DNA of 64,000 nucleotides from Auanema rhodensis (lineage: Eukaryota; Nematoda; Chromadorea; Rhabditida; Rhabditidae): positions 5,332,001 through 5,396,000 of the forward strand of contig OZ059898.1 in NCBI GenBank assembly GCA_964057225.1. Reading direction: 5' to 3'. The first letter of the stretch is position 1, and each line of letters opens with the position of its first letter. This document shows, piece after piece, positions 26,559-38,631 of this stretch. The notes beneath the pieces were generated by a model. That model made no database searches, was not told the origin of the DNA, and saw nothing but the letters and a program-made list of their open reading frames with translations. The position numbers and the translations under genes are program-made.

Positions 26559-27961
26559 ATGACCCGAAATTTGAGCTCCTTCACAAATGATAGCACGATG
26601 GATGAAAAAAAGTAAATAAGCAGTTAATATTTCTAATTTTGTTTTTCTTAAGATTAACTTTAACAACTCCAATTGCTCGAATAGGACAAAAAAGACCTTC
26701 ATTCAGTGGTATAAGATTCGCATATATGTTTTATGAATTTTTTGATATCAGACGTGGATTATTCATATTTTGTTAAATGTGAAAGGAGGCGTTTATTAGC
26801 AGCGGATCCTACTTTAGAACCATCTACTCTTGCTGTTAGAATAGCTCGCAGATACAAACTATTATGTGATCAAAAAAATAGATCTTCTTTCACTGTAAGT
26901 AAATTTATTTTACTTTCCGTTCACTTTTTTTTTCAGAACTATCGTATTGGTAAAGCTGAGGTTGGTGTAAAACGATGTTTCGATGAAAACATGAATAGTT
27001 CATATGGTAGTTGATCTGATCTATTTATATTAACTATTTATAAGTTTAGGCAGTTTCGGTTCTCCTGATAATTCCGGTAAATGTTTATATTTTGTATATT
27101 GTATTTAATTCTTAAATAATAATTTGATTTTTTTCTTTTATGTCATAGATTGGAAAAAACGTTAATCTAATTTTTAAAATTTATTATTTATGTTTATAAA
27201 TTAATGCTTATTAGTTTTAAATCTGTTACCTCTTACTTTAGTCAAGTTATTTCATTTAGAAAATTCTGAGAACTCCAAACGTAGAGTTTCTCAACAAGAT
27301 TATTCTAAGTCAGGTATGAGATTATTACCAATATATCATTACAATATTATATTTAAGATACAGTATCTGCCAATATTGCTGCTGCTTTAGGAATATCTAT
27401 GCTAGATTGTACGGCAAATACAGTAAAGGAGCCCCGAATTCTTCATAACTCATCTAGTAATCCTCGCATTGAATCTTTAGGGAATGTAAGCTATATTAAT
27501 TCTAAATTTTATATACATTACGATCTTGTAGTGCAAGTTATCGCGGGGCTTTATTTCTAAAGTAACGAACCCCTCTTCTATTCAAGTATCAAAGAATGCA
27601 GTGAGTTAAAAGTGCAACTATTATAAAATAGTTTAATTTGTTTTTAGATTGAACCTCCAAAAGTTGATTCTTTGCCAGTTTCTAACAAATCCAATATATC
27701 ACCTGTTCAATCTTCTCATTTAGTACAAAATGTTCCTGCTACTGTAGTTAATACCATAAGCAGGAAAGATAATCTTCGAATGTTTTACTTGGCTTGCTGT
27801 GAGCCAGCTTTTCCTCCTACCTGTGAGATTTTAATGTTATTTTTTTCTGAAGTTTCAAACTTTTTTCAGGTGATGTTCCTGATATTACTCCGTACTCTGC
27901 TAATCACTACTATGATAATTATACCGGAGTTCGAGCCAAAGTCGTTCAATCGCTACTGTAA
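26559..27961 (+). CDS. Unrecognised protein with a possible HMG-box-like segment
   Basis: An eight- to nine-exon model of about 285 residues. It starts MTRNLSSFTNDSTMDEKK (ATG 26559, 17 bases after a TTTCATTTCAG acceptor) and ends GVRAKVVQSLL at 27959-27961. All introns are about 40-60 bases and every join kept frame. Residues about 37-90 (DYSYFVKCERRRLLAADPTL and then RIARRYKLLCDQKNRSSF) have the spacing of aromatic, basic, Pro and Tyr-Lys-Leu positions seen in HMG boxes, but the match is weak and the usual Trp is replaced by Tyr. The rest is Ser/Asn-rich, with a conserved-looking block DNLRMFYLACCEPAFPP near residue 245. It may be a fast-evolving nuclear protein. I cannot name it or assign a function. 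Confidence 0.7.
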
Positions 27962-28439
27962 GCTAATTCGATATTGCTCGTTTTGTTAATTTTCTGCTGA
28001 TTTGTTGAGTTTTGTGCTTGTTTAATTAAAGCTGAACAATTTATCTTTTGAAATTCAGTAAAAATGCTTGTAGCGAAAAAAACCTACTTACCATTCTATA
28101 CATTCTAGTTCTTTAAATTGTTAATTGCTTGTTTTGTTCATTGTTGTTATCTTATGTTGTTTGATTATAGATCGTGATATAGTATTTGATAGTTTTTTTA
28201 ACTTAGTATACTGTGCGTTCAATATTACTCACTTAATCCAATCGTTTTGTTAGTTTGGAAAAAATACTTAGAGACTTTTATCTATTCTGATGTTGTTACT
28301 TTTTTATATTTCTTCGTTTTATATTCTTGGATTGTCAAGTTGTATATTTTTGTTACATGAACTATCAGTAGATTTATTTTGAGATCCAAACATAACCGCC
28401 TAATAATAAGACCCGTGTTTTAATAGAGGGAATCTTTAG
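27962..28439. other. Convergent intergenic region
   Basis: T-rich DNA between the stop at 27961 and the GPCR stop at 28440. Nothing else seen. Confidence 0.5.
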
Positions 28440-31240
28440 TCATAGAATGACTCCATTTAATTCTATAACGGTCTCTGCTTTTGATGATTTTTCTGCTGAT
28501 GTTTCTTCTTTCATCCAAGAATGGACCATTCCCATATGTGCTGACATAGCCTAAGAAAAAATATAAATGCTACGTAAAGTAATATATTGGGTACCTGTAG
28601 AGCTCCTTGTCGTATAGTTAAAAATTGCTTTTTTTTGCTATCTATTATATTCGAGTGAGCTCTTCGAATTGATTTGTTCATCGCTGTTAATATAATAGGA
28701 TATGCTGTGCATGATACATAAGGCAAAAGATGCGTGAACGTTGAAATTACCACAATCCATCTAAATGATACATATGATTATAAATAATTTATAAACGATT
28801 CACAAACCTATTTACAATATTGACAAAAGATAAAAACCAGAATAGTGTCCAGTATGGAGTCCAGCAAGCGAGGTAGACAACCACAAAAGCAGTTACAGTT
28901 CGGCGAACTCTAGTCAACGAGTGATCATTTAAACGGTTACTAGCTGAAAGTTAATATAAATTATAATTTGATTTTATGACTTTTTAATCAGATTTTTAAA
29001 AATTGTGAAGATATAAATTCACATTATTAGATTATTGAGATCAGATTGAAAATGTTCCAAGAAATCTCAAAGTTCTAGATGACTATATGATTTGTACTAG
29101 GATGGATCAAAGAACTATTTAAGGCTTATGAATGAAAAATGTAATAAGAAATGTAGTAATAATATTAATTGTTATTGCTTTTTATTTCTAAAGATTCTGT
29201 GGACACATCAGATCTTTAAACGTTTAAAAGTCATGATCAATGGATATAAGTGTAAACGTTTCTTTTTGTTTACAACTTTTCTTATATCAAAGAAGAAATT
29301 TCACAAGTTTAGTATGCCAAATTAGAAAAAAACAATAGAAAGAAGAGTCATCTATCACGTGCATGTGTGGCAATCAAACCAAAAGTCAAGCCAACCAATG
29401 TATTTTTAGAACATTTTGGCTAAATTTTAAAATGAATCACTAGTAATAAGAATGAAGAAAAAACAATTTGCACTTAACAACATTTAAATTTTAAGATTAG
29501 ATTCAAATTAAAGTAAAAAATTTCAAAAATGAAAAGTTTTATAAATTTTTTAAAATTTTTTTATTTGAGAATAAACTTTAATATTTTATTTAACCTAGTT
29601 AAAAAAAAAAAGAAAAAAGTGCAGGCAATACTTTAGGCCAAGGTTATACTTCATTGATTCAAAAAAAATCTTTGTGGTTTTGTTAAATAAAAATTAAAAA
29701 CGAATGTATAAAAAGATTATTATGTTAGTAAACGGCAAACCTTGATTACTTTGAATAGTGGAATAACGTCTTCGTAATATTATTGGAACATTTAAATAGA
29801 AATATACATAAGAAGCACTGGTCATAATATAACCAACCACAAAAGCCAACAAATTAAATACAGCTTCTATAAAAGATAATTATATCATGTTTATTCCAGG
29901 TTCTCCTCACGATAATACATTGGCGGATTAAAGTTGCAAACAGTTATATGCATTATAGATCCTTTTCTACTCAGTTTATATGTATTAATTTCAGCAAAGA
30001 AAGCAACAAAAACCTTCAAATAAATAATGCAAAGTGTATTAGTTTTCAATTCAAGACTTACCATAAGAACGCCAATTGACACAAACGCAATAATACAAGC
30101 AAATCTATGATAACAATCCATTAAATTTTTTGTGGAACTATGCAATAAAACTGCTCTGAAATACTTTATTTATGTAAAAAAGTAATATTTCTTGATATAC
30201 CTGTATGATACTCGACTAATTTGTACAAGTCCAAGTGGAATAACGAACTTATTGATAACTTCAATTCCGTAAAATATCTGAAAAAGTTTATTGGCATATT
30301 AGTGGTTCAAAATTTTTTATCAACATTACCTTACAAACTGAGCTTCCAAAAAGCCATTGATCCATTAATCGGAAATGAACAAGCAATATCAAATCGACAA
30401 GGACTAATAAATCTGCCACACAAATGAATAAGATGCAGTACATAATTTGTCTTGGAACAGTATATGTTCGGTCGAACAATAACACAATCCCTACCTTAAA
30501 AATATTTTTTATACAAAATCAAAATAGCTTTTGATATAAATATAGAAATTTTTGTATTTGATAAGTATGTTTTAAAGTTTCTATATTAGTTACTAACAAA
30601 TTCATACTTTTCGGATATAAAGTTTACAAGAAAATGCTTAGATGTTGTTATCCCGACAGAGCTGTGACATGTGCTTATTACACGTTTTCAATCTAGTTTA
30701 TAATATTTAAATTCCGTAAAATTGATATCTCTGATTGTAACACATAATTAAAATTTCATACTATAAATATTATTTCATGGAACAAGCGTTTTAGGAGTAA
30801 ACACTTGACTTCTCTGAAAATAAAAGCATGTGAATGAGAGACGAGATGCATATAATATATCTCAGCCTTTAACTTTCACACTTGTTCTTCCTTTGCTTTC
30901 ATCTATTGAGACTTCGCTTTTATTACATTTGATTTCTTTTTGATTCTCAGAAGAATACATCTAATTGCAATTCACTGAAGAATCTTAAAGACGAGTATTC
31001 ATACTTTTCTTTATTTTTGTTATCAAATTTACTAAAAACAAATACTAGGTTTAACTGAAATATACAACATTCACCCAACATTCATTGTTACAATTTCATC
31101 TACTTATTTTAAAAACTTACTTTCCATGCGACCCATAGATTACCACAAACTCCAACAATAATTGTTATTATATAAGCAGATGTATTAAATAGTTGTAAGT
31201 CATCTATAAGGTTCCTCGAGACATGTGTCACATTGGACAT
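28440..31240 (-). CDS. Rhodopsin-like (neuropeptide-type) G protein-coupled receptor with atypical motifs
   Basis: Starts MSNVTHVSRNLIDD at 31240 with an extracellular NVT sequon. Seven hydrophobic helices can be followed: TM1 ending GVCGNLWVAWK (the GN..V pattern), TM2 ILFICVADLLVLVDLILLV (the LxxxD pattern), a Cys before TM3 (GSSVCK), TM4 ACIIAFVSIGVLMV, TM5 FNLLAFVVGYIMTSASY, TM6 with VVVYLACWTPYWTLF (the CWxP toggle) and TM7 LLPYVSCTAYPIILTAMN. The C-tail is short and charged. TM3 lacks D/ERY (SRVSYR in that place) and TM7 has AYPIIL instead of NPxxY. Architecture and CWxP suggest a peptide receptor of the FMRFamide or somatostatin-like kind; the ligand is unknown. Introns at about 28.97-29.73 kb and 30.5-31.1 kb are long for this window, as is common for neuronal genes. 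Confidence 0.85.
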
Positions 31241-32321
31241 GCCTAAACGTGGAAAATTTAAAAAAAGTCAAGAAAATGTAAAATTAGAATAGGAAGGATT
31301 TATGGAATGAAAAACAGGTAAAGAGTGTACAATTAGGAATGTCAATTACTAAAAATAATCCGATTAAAGAGTGAAAATAATAAATTTCAATGTTCAACCT
31401 ATCCATGAATGTTGAAAAGAAAGGAATATAATAGCGATGAATTCTAAGTGTTTATGTGGTGTGGATATGACAACCAACTGTTTCAAAATTGCACTATTAT
31501 ACCAGTACATAGAAAATTTAAATCATGGAAAGATGTACTATTTACAATAAATATTAATATTTATATATTATTCTTAACTATATATACGTATATATTATAT
31601 AATAAATTGCGTAAAAAAAAAGAATTTAAATTTAAATCTCATATATACATATCTGCTCATAGCATCGGCATGTATATATGTACATATATATGCATTATGT
31701 ATTGAATATATCCAGGGTGTCTAGATGTAAAATATTGTTTTGGCCAAATAAAAATATTATTCTTAGTTTAACAATAAAATATAACGAGATATCACATACA
31801 TAGATGTATATGTATATGCTAAAAAATCGGCAAAAAGTACTGTTATCAATTACATTGCAGTAATTTTTATTAATAGAATTGATAGTTCAAGTAAAAAAAA
31901 AATAAGAATGTATTTTGTTGTGAGCGGATAGGAAAATTGAAATGAAACAACAAATATATAAATATAGATAATATATAGTTAATAGGAATATAGAGAAGAA
32001 AAATTATTGGGAAAAGTTGAAAAGTAATCAAGGACATATTATTAAGACTCGCACATAATAGTAAACAAAAATATTTTATTTTACACCTAATTAAATAAAA
32101 ACTGTTTTTTTAAATTTTATAATGAAGCATTCATATCTTTGACTAAGGATTAAGCAAAAAAATAAATACGGGAGAGAAGGAAGCAAATTTTAAAATAACG
32201 CAATATTATAGGGAAGATGTACAAGTAATGAAGTTAGAATGCATTTTTTCAATCATATACATAAATCCGTTTTGTTCTGAATAAGTTTAGTTTTATAAGA
32301 AGTATACTAAAGTTTCAAATG

Positions 32322-32359
<38 letters not shown>

Positions 32360-35300
32360 GTAAAGTGGTCATGCTCAATGTTTCAAAAATGTGAAACTAA
32401 TGATTTCGTTGAATTTACTTTTCCTTGTATTATTATTATGAACAATTGGCCATTTCCGAAAAATGGAGAAACTTTCCATTGCTTCTACTCCATTTTTCTT
32501 AGCACAATTATGAATCTTTTTTGTTCTAAAAAATGTAATAAATCAAAGAAAATGAGAAAAAGCTGCTCATATAACCGAATTTGATAGGTCAACAATGCAA
32601 AAGATGTCTGGTTTTCACTTTTTAAGCAATTCAAGCAATAAGTAGAGCGTTTAAATTGACATATTTACATCATTAAGTAACTTAGCAAAATTTCTAGTTG
32701 ATTGACTCAAGTTTAGATGATACGTTTCTCATTTTGTTAGTTTTAGCTGTTTGATGCTTTTAGCATGCTATTATTACAATTCAGCTTAAGATATGGGGGT
32801 AAGAAAAAATAAATTTAGGTAGACAACTTTATAAACGACGTTGTGAAAAAGAAAATATCTATAAGTGTAACACAAAAAAATGGTCCAAATTCTGAAAGAG
32901 AGTTTGTTTTATCAAGGATTGAAAAAAAAAACGAAAACAGAGCTGTTTTAGATGATTTTGGCAACATTCTGATGGTATTAGAGAGAAAAAAGAAGATAAA
33001 TAGAGGTGCAGAAAAAGAAAAACACTTGGTTTTGCCATAACAAGATTTAGTTGTGATATAGATAGTGAGATAGTAATAATTTGTTTAAACTACTATTTTC
33101 TAATTGTGTTCAACATTCATAATCATTTTACAAGAGGAAACACTAAACACTAAATAAGAAAGATGAAAAATAGCTATACATCTGCTGTATTGAAAATAAA
33201 CCTATTAAGAATTTCAAACCTGTTGCCAACAGATAGATATCTTCTAACATGAAAATGTGCCTGGCGTTCACGTTCGTACTTCAATAAATCGCCTCCAGGC
33301 TCTGAGGACGACGCTTAGGAGGCGGATATACGGCTGACTGCGCTCTGGGCCTACCAGCTATGATAAAGAGTCCCGGACACAATGCATACACTTCAAAAAG
33401 AATCTTGAAGTTCTGCATTATAAGGAAGTTCAGAAAACCATAGAAGACGATTCTAATGAATATAAGTTGAGAATAGAAACATTAAATGTCAAGACTATGA
33501 TTTAGCTTTCCATTTTTACATTCCTTCCTCAACCAAATTTAGAACTTGAGTTTCTGTTTAAAGCAAATTTCTTTTTCTTAGAGTTTGTAAGTTTTAAAAA
33601 AATCATCTTTCAATAAAAAAAACTACAAATTTATATATGCTTTTTGAAACCTGATAACTCGAAAGGCTTTAGACAAAACATAGTGAGTCAAGCTTTTGGC
33701 TAATTTAAGGCGATTACAGCATACGACAAGTTGAACGTACTTATAAAAAGCCAAATAAGCTAGATAAATTGAGAATCAGTTCAGAAATAGCTTGGAACGG
33801 ATAAATAAAATTAAAGTTATGATGTACATACATATTTAGGTATTTGAGTATAAATAAAGTGTTCATTTTAAGTTACTAAATTATATGAAAGACAACAATA
33901 GAAGTTATAATTGTGAATTCGAATGAAATAAAACTTAAACAAGTAATACACAGTATTGAGAAGATTCTTTCCTAGGAAGAAATGTCCATTATTTTAGAAG
34001 ATATCAAATGAAGAAGCAATATCTCATATAACACTAAATTGATGGATTGAAAAGAGCTATCGTTGCTCAGAAAAAAATAAACACTTTTGGAAGATGAGAA
34101 GAGGTATAAGAACATAAATATTCACAGAAACAAATAGTTGGAAAGCATTTGCATGGCTTTTGCGCAGGTAAGATCAGCATTTGGAAGCCGTGAGGGAAGG
34201 ATGTGCTTCATAGTAAAAAGGAAATGAGGGGTGAGTAACCGGAGGTACAGAGAACAATGGATTCAGTAGTCAGAAGTTGCATATAGACCAACTTTAAATG
34301 ACGTATGACTTTTGACTTGTTCATGCGATGTTTCTTTTCTATGGAGCAAAAAAAGACGGCATGCATATGGGCTGATCATAATTTCAACAACAAGGTTCAT
34401 CTTCAGCAACATGAGAAAAAACAGAAATTTGTTACCGATTTAGTATTATTGTATACAAAAATAAGAAAATAATTTAAAATTTCTCATGTTATATGACATT
34501 CCATGAACGTACACATACATATTACATACATATGTATATGTACATATGCTATCAGAGATCAAGTATCAAACGAGTGTTCTTGTTAAGGGAAATGATGAAT
34601 CTTGTTCGGTTTAATATGCCGTTGTTTAGCAGACAACATATAGATGGAGGACTCGAAATGAAATCAGAAAAGCAAACTATGTATGGTCTCTTTGGTTTGT
34701 AATCAAGTACGGCAGACGAACTCACAAGTAATGGAGCATATTTGTATTTTCACATACTGCATAGATTTAAAAGCTTAATTCGATTATATAATTCGTATGA
34801 TACGCCTCAAAATTTTAAATAATTTCTTGTTCACTCTCTATTTTCATTGAATTATAAATATAATAGAGGGATTGAGAGCGTCTGCTCCCTCTTTCACTCT
34901 CATGCTTCTTATCCTTTTCTTTAAATCGGATACGTTCCCTCCCCTCTTTTTTTTGAAGTATACATATCACTCACTTGAACACAACTCTTCCATTGAAAAC
35001 AACTAATAATACAACTTATTTTCATCTAAGTCATATTGAATTCATTTCAAATAATGAATTTGAATTTTTTTCAAAATAGCTTTAACTGCAAAACTCGACA
35101 AGTTCATAGTGAGTTCGAGCTTAACCCATAACCTGAATTTCAATAAGGTCATTTATGACGAATGAATATTTATATGTATGTTATAATTAAGTTCCTATTC
35201 TTTAACTTTATTTTGAAAGGTTTATCAGCATACATTTAGACAAACAACATAGGAATCCGATTAGCTTAAGGAATTCGACATCCTTTTCTAATCCCTAAAA

Positions 35301-37337
35301 ACAGTTGGATTTGAAAGCATAAACATCGGTTATCAGCTTATTTTTGCTTTAAATTTCCTGAATTCTATTTTTCTGCATAGAAGGTTTTTATATACATATA
35401 TTTATCATATTTAAGAAAAAAGTTTCAATCCTTATCAGATTTATAAAAACGCCAACTTTGATATGAGTTTTGGATTTGAAACTTGAAACGCATCAAATCT
35501 TCGAGAATGAAATTGTTACACTTTTGCATTGATATTGATGCTGATATGATATTGATAAGAGCAAGATTTAAGACCAAATTTTGAGCTAACGTATTATAGT
35601 TATGATGTACAATATCTGCGAAAATGGTAGAGATACCATTATTCAATTTATATTGATATAATATAGTATAACATGTTTGAAAATGAATCAAATTCAACAA
35701 ATACATACATATAAATCTTAGCAAAATATAAAAGTAAAATGTAAAAATGTGTTTTTTTCAATTTCTTCAGCCATAACCAACTATGATTAAAGCTGTGGGG
35801 AGCATAAGGAAATCAAACGAAGATGAAGATGAAAAAATAACGTGATGTTGAGGTGGTGAAAAAAAAAACATAGTGAGCTGATAAAATAAAAAGTAAAAAT
35901 CAAGACATGGACCAAATAGAAAACTCCTACTTCCCAATTCCTTGGAAGAATGTCGACAATCAGTGTTTTTCACAATGAGGATCAGACAAGCGACAAATCG
36001 AAAATCCTCCTTTCTACTTAAGAATACATAGTTTGATTATATTGTTTTTTTCAAATATCTTTGTCAGTTGACGTGAGAAATTACAAAATAAATACAAATT
36101 TTATAACAATAATTTCCATATTAGCTGTTATAAAATGAAGAATTTTCCTGAAACAATGTAAATATACATATAAGCCATTTTGTAAATCTAAGTTTCGGAT
36201 CAAGAAAACAAATTTATGCAAATCTGAAATATAAAGACTGTTTCTTAAGTTATTCACAAGATATTCATGAGGATCGGTTTCACACTGTGCGGCAAACATG
36301 AATTGAATCCTCTCTACGTATTGTTATGTTTATAAGAAACTAGATAAAGTCCAGATAACTAAAAATTTTGCCTATCAATCACAGTTTCCATCAATTGCTA
36401 AAAAGCAAAATGTCATTCACAATAAAGAACATCGTTTTCGTACAAGCGCTTGATTCGGCAAGAATGAGCAAATGAGAAAATTGTGAAATTATTTGAAAAA
36501 TTAGGAATGACGTGATGAAGCAATGTGTCAACTATATTACATCTAATAATATGGTTTGACTTGAAGTTTAGTTGAACATTTCGTTAAGTAAAATGTAATA
36601 TTTGGTTTCTTCTTGTTACGTATCTTATTAGTAAAAAGATATAATTATAAGATATTCATTTACAAGATAAAACGCATATTAAAAATAAGAAAATTAGCCC
36701 CCATACTTGTGGGGGAGGAGGGTGTGGGTAATTGAAATGAAATATTAATCTTTTAAATTCATCAAAATACACATTAGACGCATATTGTTAGAATTGATAC
36801 TAGAACACGAAATAAATATATTTATTTAGACTTTATAACATATGTATATATATATATATCAATATTATACTTTCAATATTTCAATTATGTTAATAGATGT
36901 TTATATATATTAAAGACAAGATTTCAATAAATAAATACATGAAAATTAAAATGTACTAAGAGTACTGTAAATTTTGTTGAGCAGAAAATAAATTCAAATA
37001 TGACACATAAACACAACAATAATTCAGAACTGATTTTTGAACTTGTTTTTAAGTGTTCATAAGCTCTTTCAACAAAAAATATCTATATGAAAAGTGTATT
37101 GAAAAGGTTTTGTTCAAAAGGAAAGATGCGAAAATGTCTATTTCAAAGTTATTGACGGACGAAATCCTGACAGGCAATCTGTCAGATTTACTCTTTAGAT
37201 GCTTCTTAGTCCTATAATGATAAATGGAAAATGATAGAGATCCTGAGAAAAATGTTTTAAGTTTAATGGAATGTAATGATAACATACAGATAAGTAGTAT
37301 ATCAAAGGTTTACGCGAGATGGTCATTTTGCCCAAAT
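31241..37337. other. 6-kb mostly non-coding region upstream of the GPCR
   Basis: No exon chain was found; open frames near 31.45, 32.35, 32.84, 34.49 and 35.4 kb look like chance frames in AT-rich DNA. Visible features: a TA tandem at 32,324-32,352; a GC-rich block at 33,255-33,375 with GCCTCC..GGAGGC arms; and a CT-rich, promoter-like stretch at 34,860-34,950. The open frame starting at 37,224 (MENDRDPEKNVLSLME) runs straight into the inverted duplication; I do not call it a gene. The region may hold long-range neuronal enhancers, but that is only inference. Confidence 0.4.
32324..32352. repeat. TA dinucleotide microsatellite
   Basis: Uninterrupted TA repeat of about 14 units in intergenic DNA. 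Confidence 0.95.
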
Positions 37338-38272
37338 GAAGAAGAAGATATTTCGAGTTCAAACTGGAAAAGGAGCAAATTCAACAATTTTTCTTCATCT
37401 TACACATTGTCCTCCATCCATCATCGTTTTTATTGTTAGTTTTAATATCTTATCCATTTCTCCAAACTAATATAGCTAAATTTTTAATTACTTCAAAGGT
37501 ATTATACAGAAAGCGAGTAAACCAATTAAGATAATAGGTAGAGTTGAAAATGAATATCACGCACGTGAAAGTAATAAAAGAGAATAGTTATTGAATATTA
37601 TTAATATTGAATAAGATAAATTGAACAATTTTCTTCTTTAGAACTAAAAAAAGAAGATTGAAAAGGTATACGATGGGCAAAATTTTAAAAAAACTAACGT
37701 AAACGAACGCAAGTGCATGTATTATATATGAATAATTAAATAACTTTTACGTGAGACTCACGTGTCAACCTCATTCGCTTTAGTATGCACACGATTCGTC
37801 TACCAAATACTAGTACAGTGATACTTGATAAGATCTATTATATTAAAATTTCATTTTAGTATTAAGATGTAAATGCAACTATTATATTGTAATTATCTTC
37901 ACAATAGCAACTATTGTTTTATTCAAATTGTACATTAGCAAGGGTTTAATATAATAAATTTTTTATAAATCTTTATAATATTGGGAATAGTTTCTTTTCT
38001 CTTTATTAACAAAAGGATTGATAGGCCATTTTCATATAATGTATCTATTCTTATTTAGTTGTTCCTTGAAATACATCATAAAGAGTTCGTATACCTGAGT
38101 AGTATATAAAAGGTTGAGGCGAGATGGTCATTTTGCCCAAATGACGCTTTTTACACTTTTTGATCATTTTCAGGCCTTATTTTTTTAAAAATGTGTTTAC
38201 ATTCAACAAAAATACGTCATTTGTGAAAAAAGTCATTTTTTGACCATATAGTCATTTGCCCATTTTGCCCAT
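37338..38272 (+). repeat. Left arm of 935-bp inverted duplication
   Basis: Reverse complement of 38478-39412. Paired positions always sum to 76,750 wherever I tested, so there are no indels, and I saw no mismatch in long samples (37,501-37,800 against 38,950-39,249, and both ends). The arm carries a reversed copy of the promoter, exon 1, intron 1 and first 26 bases of exon 2 of the AN1 zinc-finger gene. The outer edge (37338) joins a 26-base copy of one end of the MITE-like repeat (37,314-37,339). Confidence 0.95.
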
Positions 38273-38477
38273 TTCATAATTATTGATCATTTCAAACAAT
38301 TTTAAGGTAATATATGAAATTTCATAGATCCAAAGAATCTGCTTCGCAAACTCCTTCAGGAGTGCCTGAGAATCTAAGATTCGATAAAAAGCTACCAAGT
38401 CTAACAAATATTGATCTTGAAGAACTTGTAAAAGTACTTGAAATCAAGAATTTTCATTTGGTACATTTATGCGAGAC
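38273..38477 (+). other. 205-bp spacer of the inverted duplication with a short open frame
   Basis: The unique centre between the arms. After a TTTTAAG acceptor-like sequence a frame opens at 38314 (MKFHRSKESASQTPSGVPEN) and runs about 55 codons, including an acidic/Leu segment IDLEELVKVLEIKNFH, before it enters the right arm and stops at 38515-38517. Its composition looks more protein-like than chance. It may be an exon fragment of a gene broken by the rearrangement. No family recognised. Confidence 0.4.
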
Positions 38478-38631
38478 ATGGGCAAAATGGGCAAATGACT
38501 ATATGGTCAAAAAATGACTTTTTTCACAAATGACGTATTTTTGTTGAATGTAAACACATTTTTAAAAAAATAAGGCCTGAAAATGATCAAAAAGTGTAAA
38601 AAGCGTCATTTGGGCAAAATGACCATCTCGC
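38471..38631. mobile_element. 161-bp MITE-like repeat with imperfect terminal inverted repeats
   Basis: Begins GCGAGACATGGGCAAAATGG and ends with TGACCATCTCGC. The outer 6 bases are inverted copies (GCGAGA/TCTCGC) and both ends carry GGGCAAAATG and AAATGAC blocks. It is non-coding. A second copy, missing the first 7 bases, lies in the left arm (38,119-38,272), and a 26-base fragment of one end is at 37,314-37,339. I see no clear target-site duplication, so a non-autonomous DNA transposon is an inference. Confidence 0.5.

Noticed and set aside
32843-33040. 65-codon Lys-rich plus-strand frame
   Set aside because: Starts at GTG, Lys/Glu-rich from A-rich DNA, no splice context.
35425-35724. 99-codon minus-strand frame with hydrophobic segments
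   Set aside because: AT-rich chance frame; no recognisable helix pattern and no partner exons.
37224-37439. Frame MENDRDPEKNVLSLME running into the palindrome
   Set aside because: Most of its length is the reversed copy of AN1-gene DNA; a fused product is unlikely to be a real gene.
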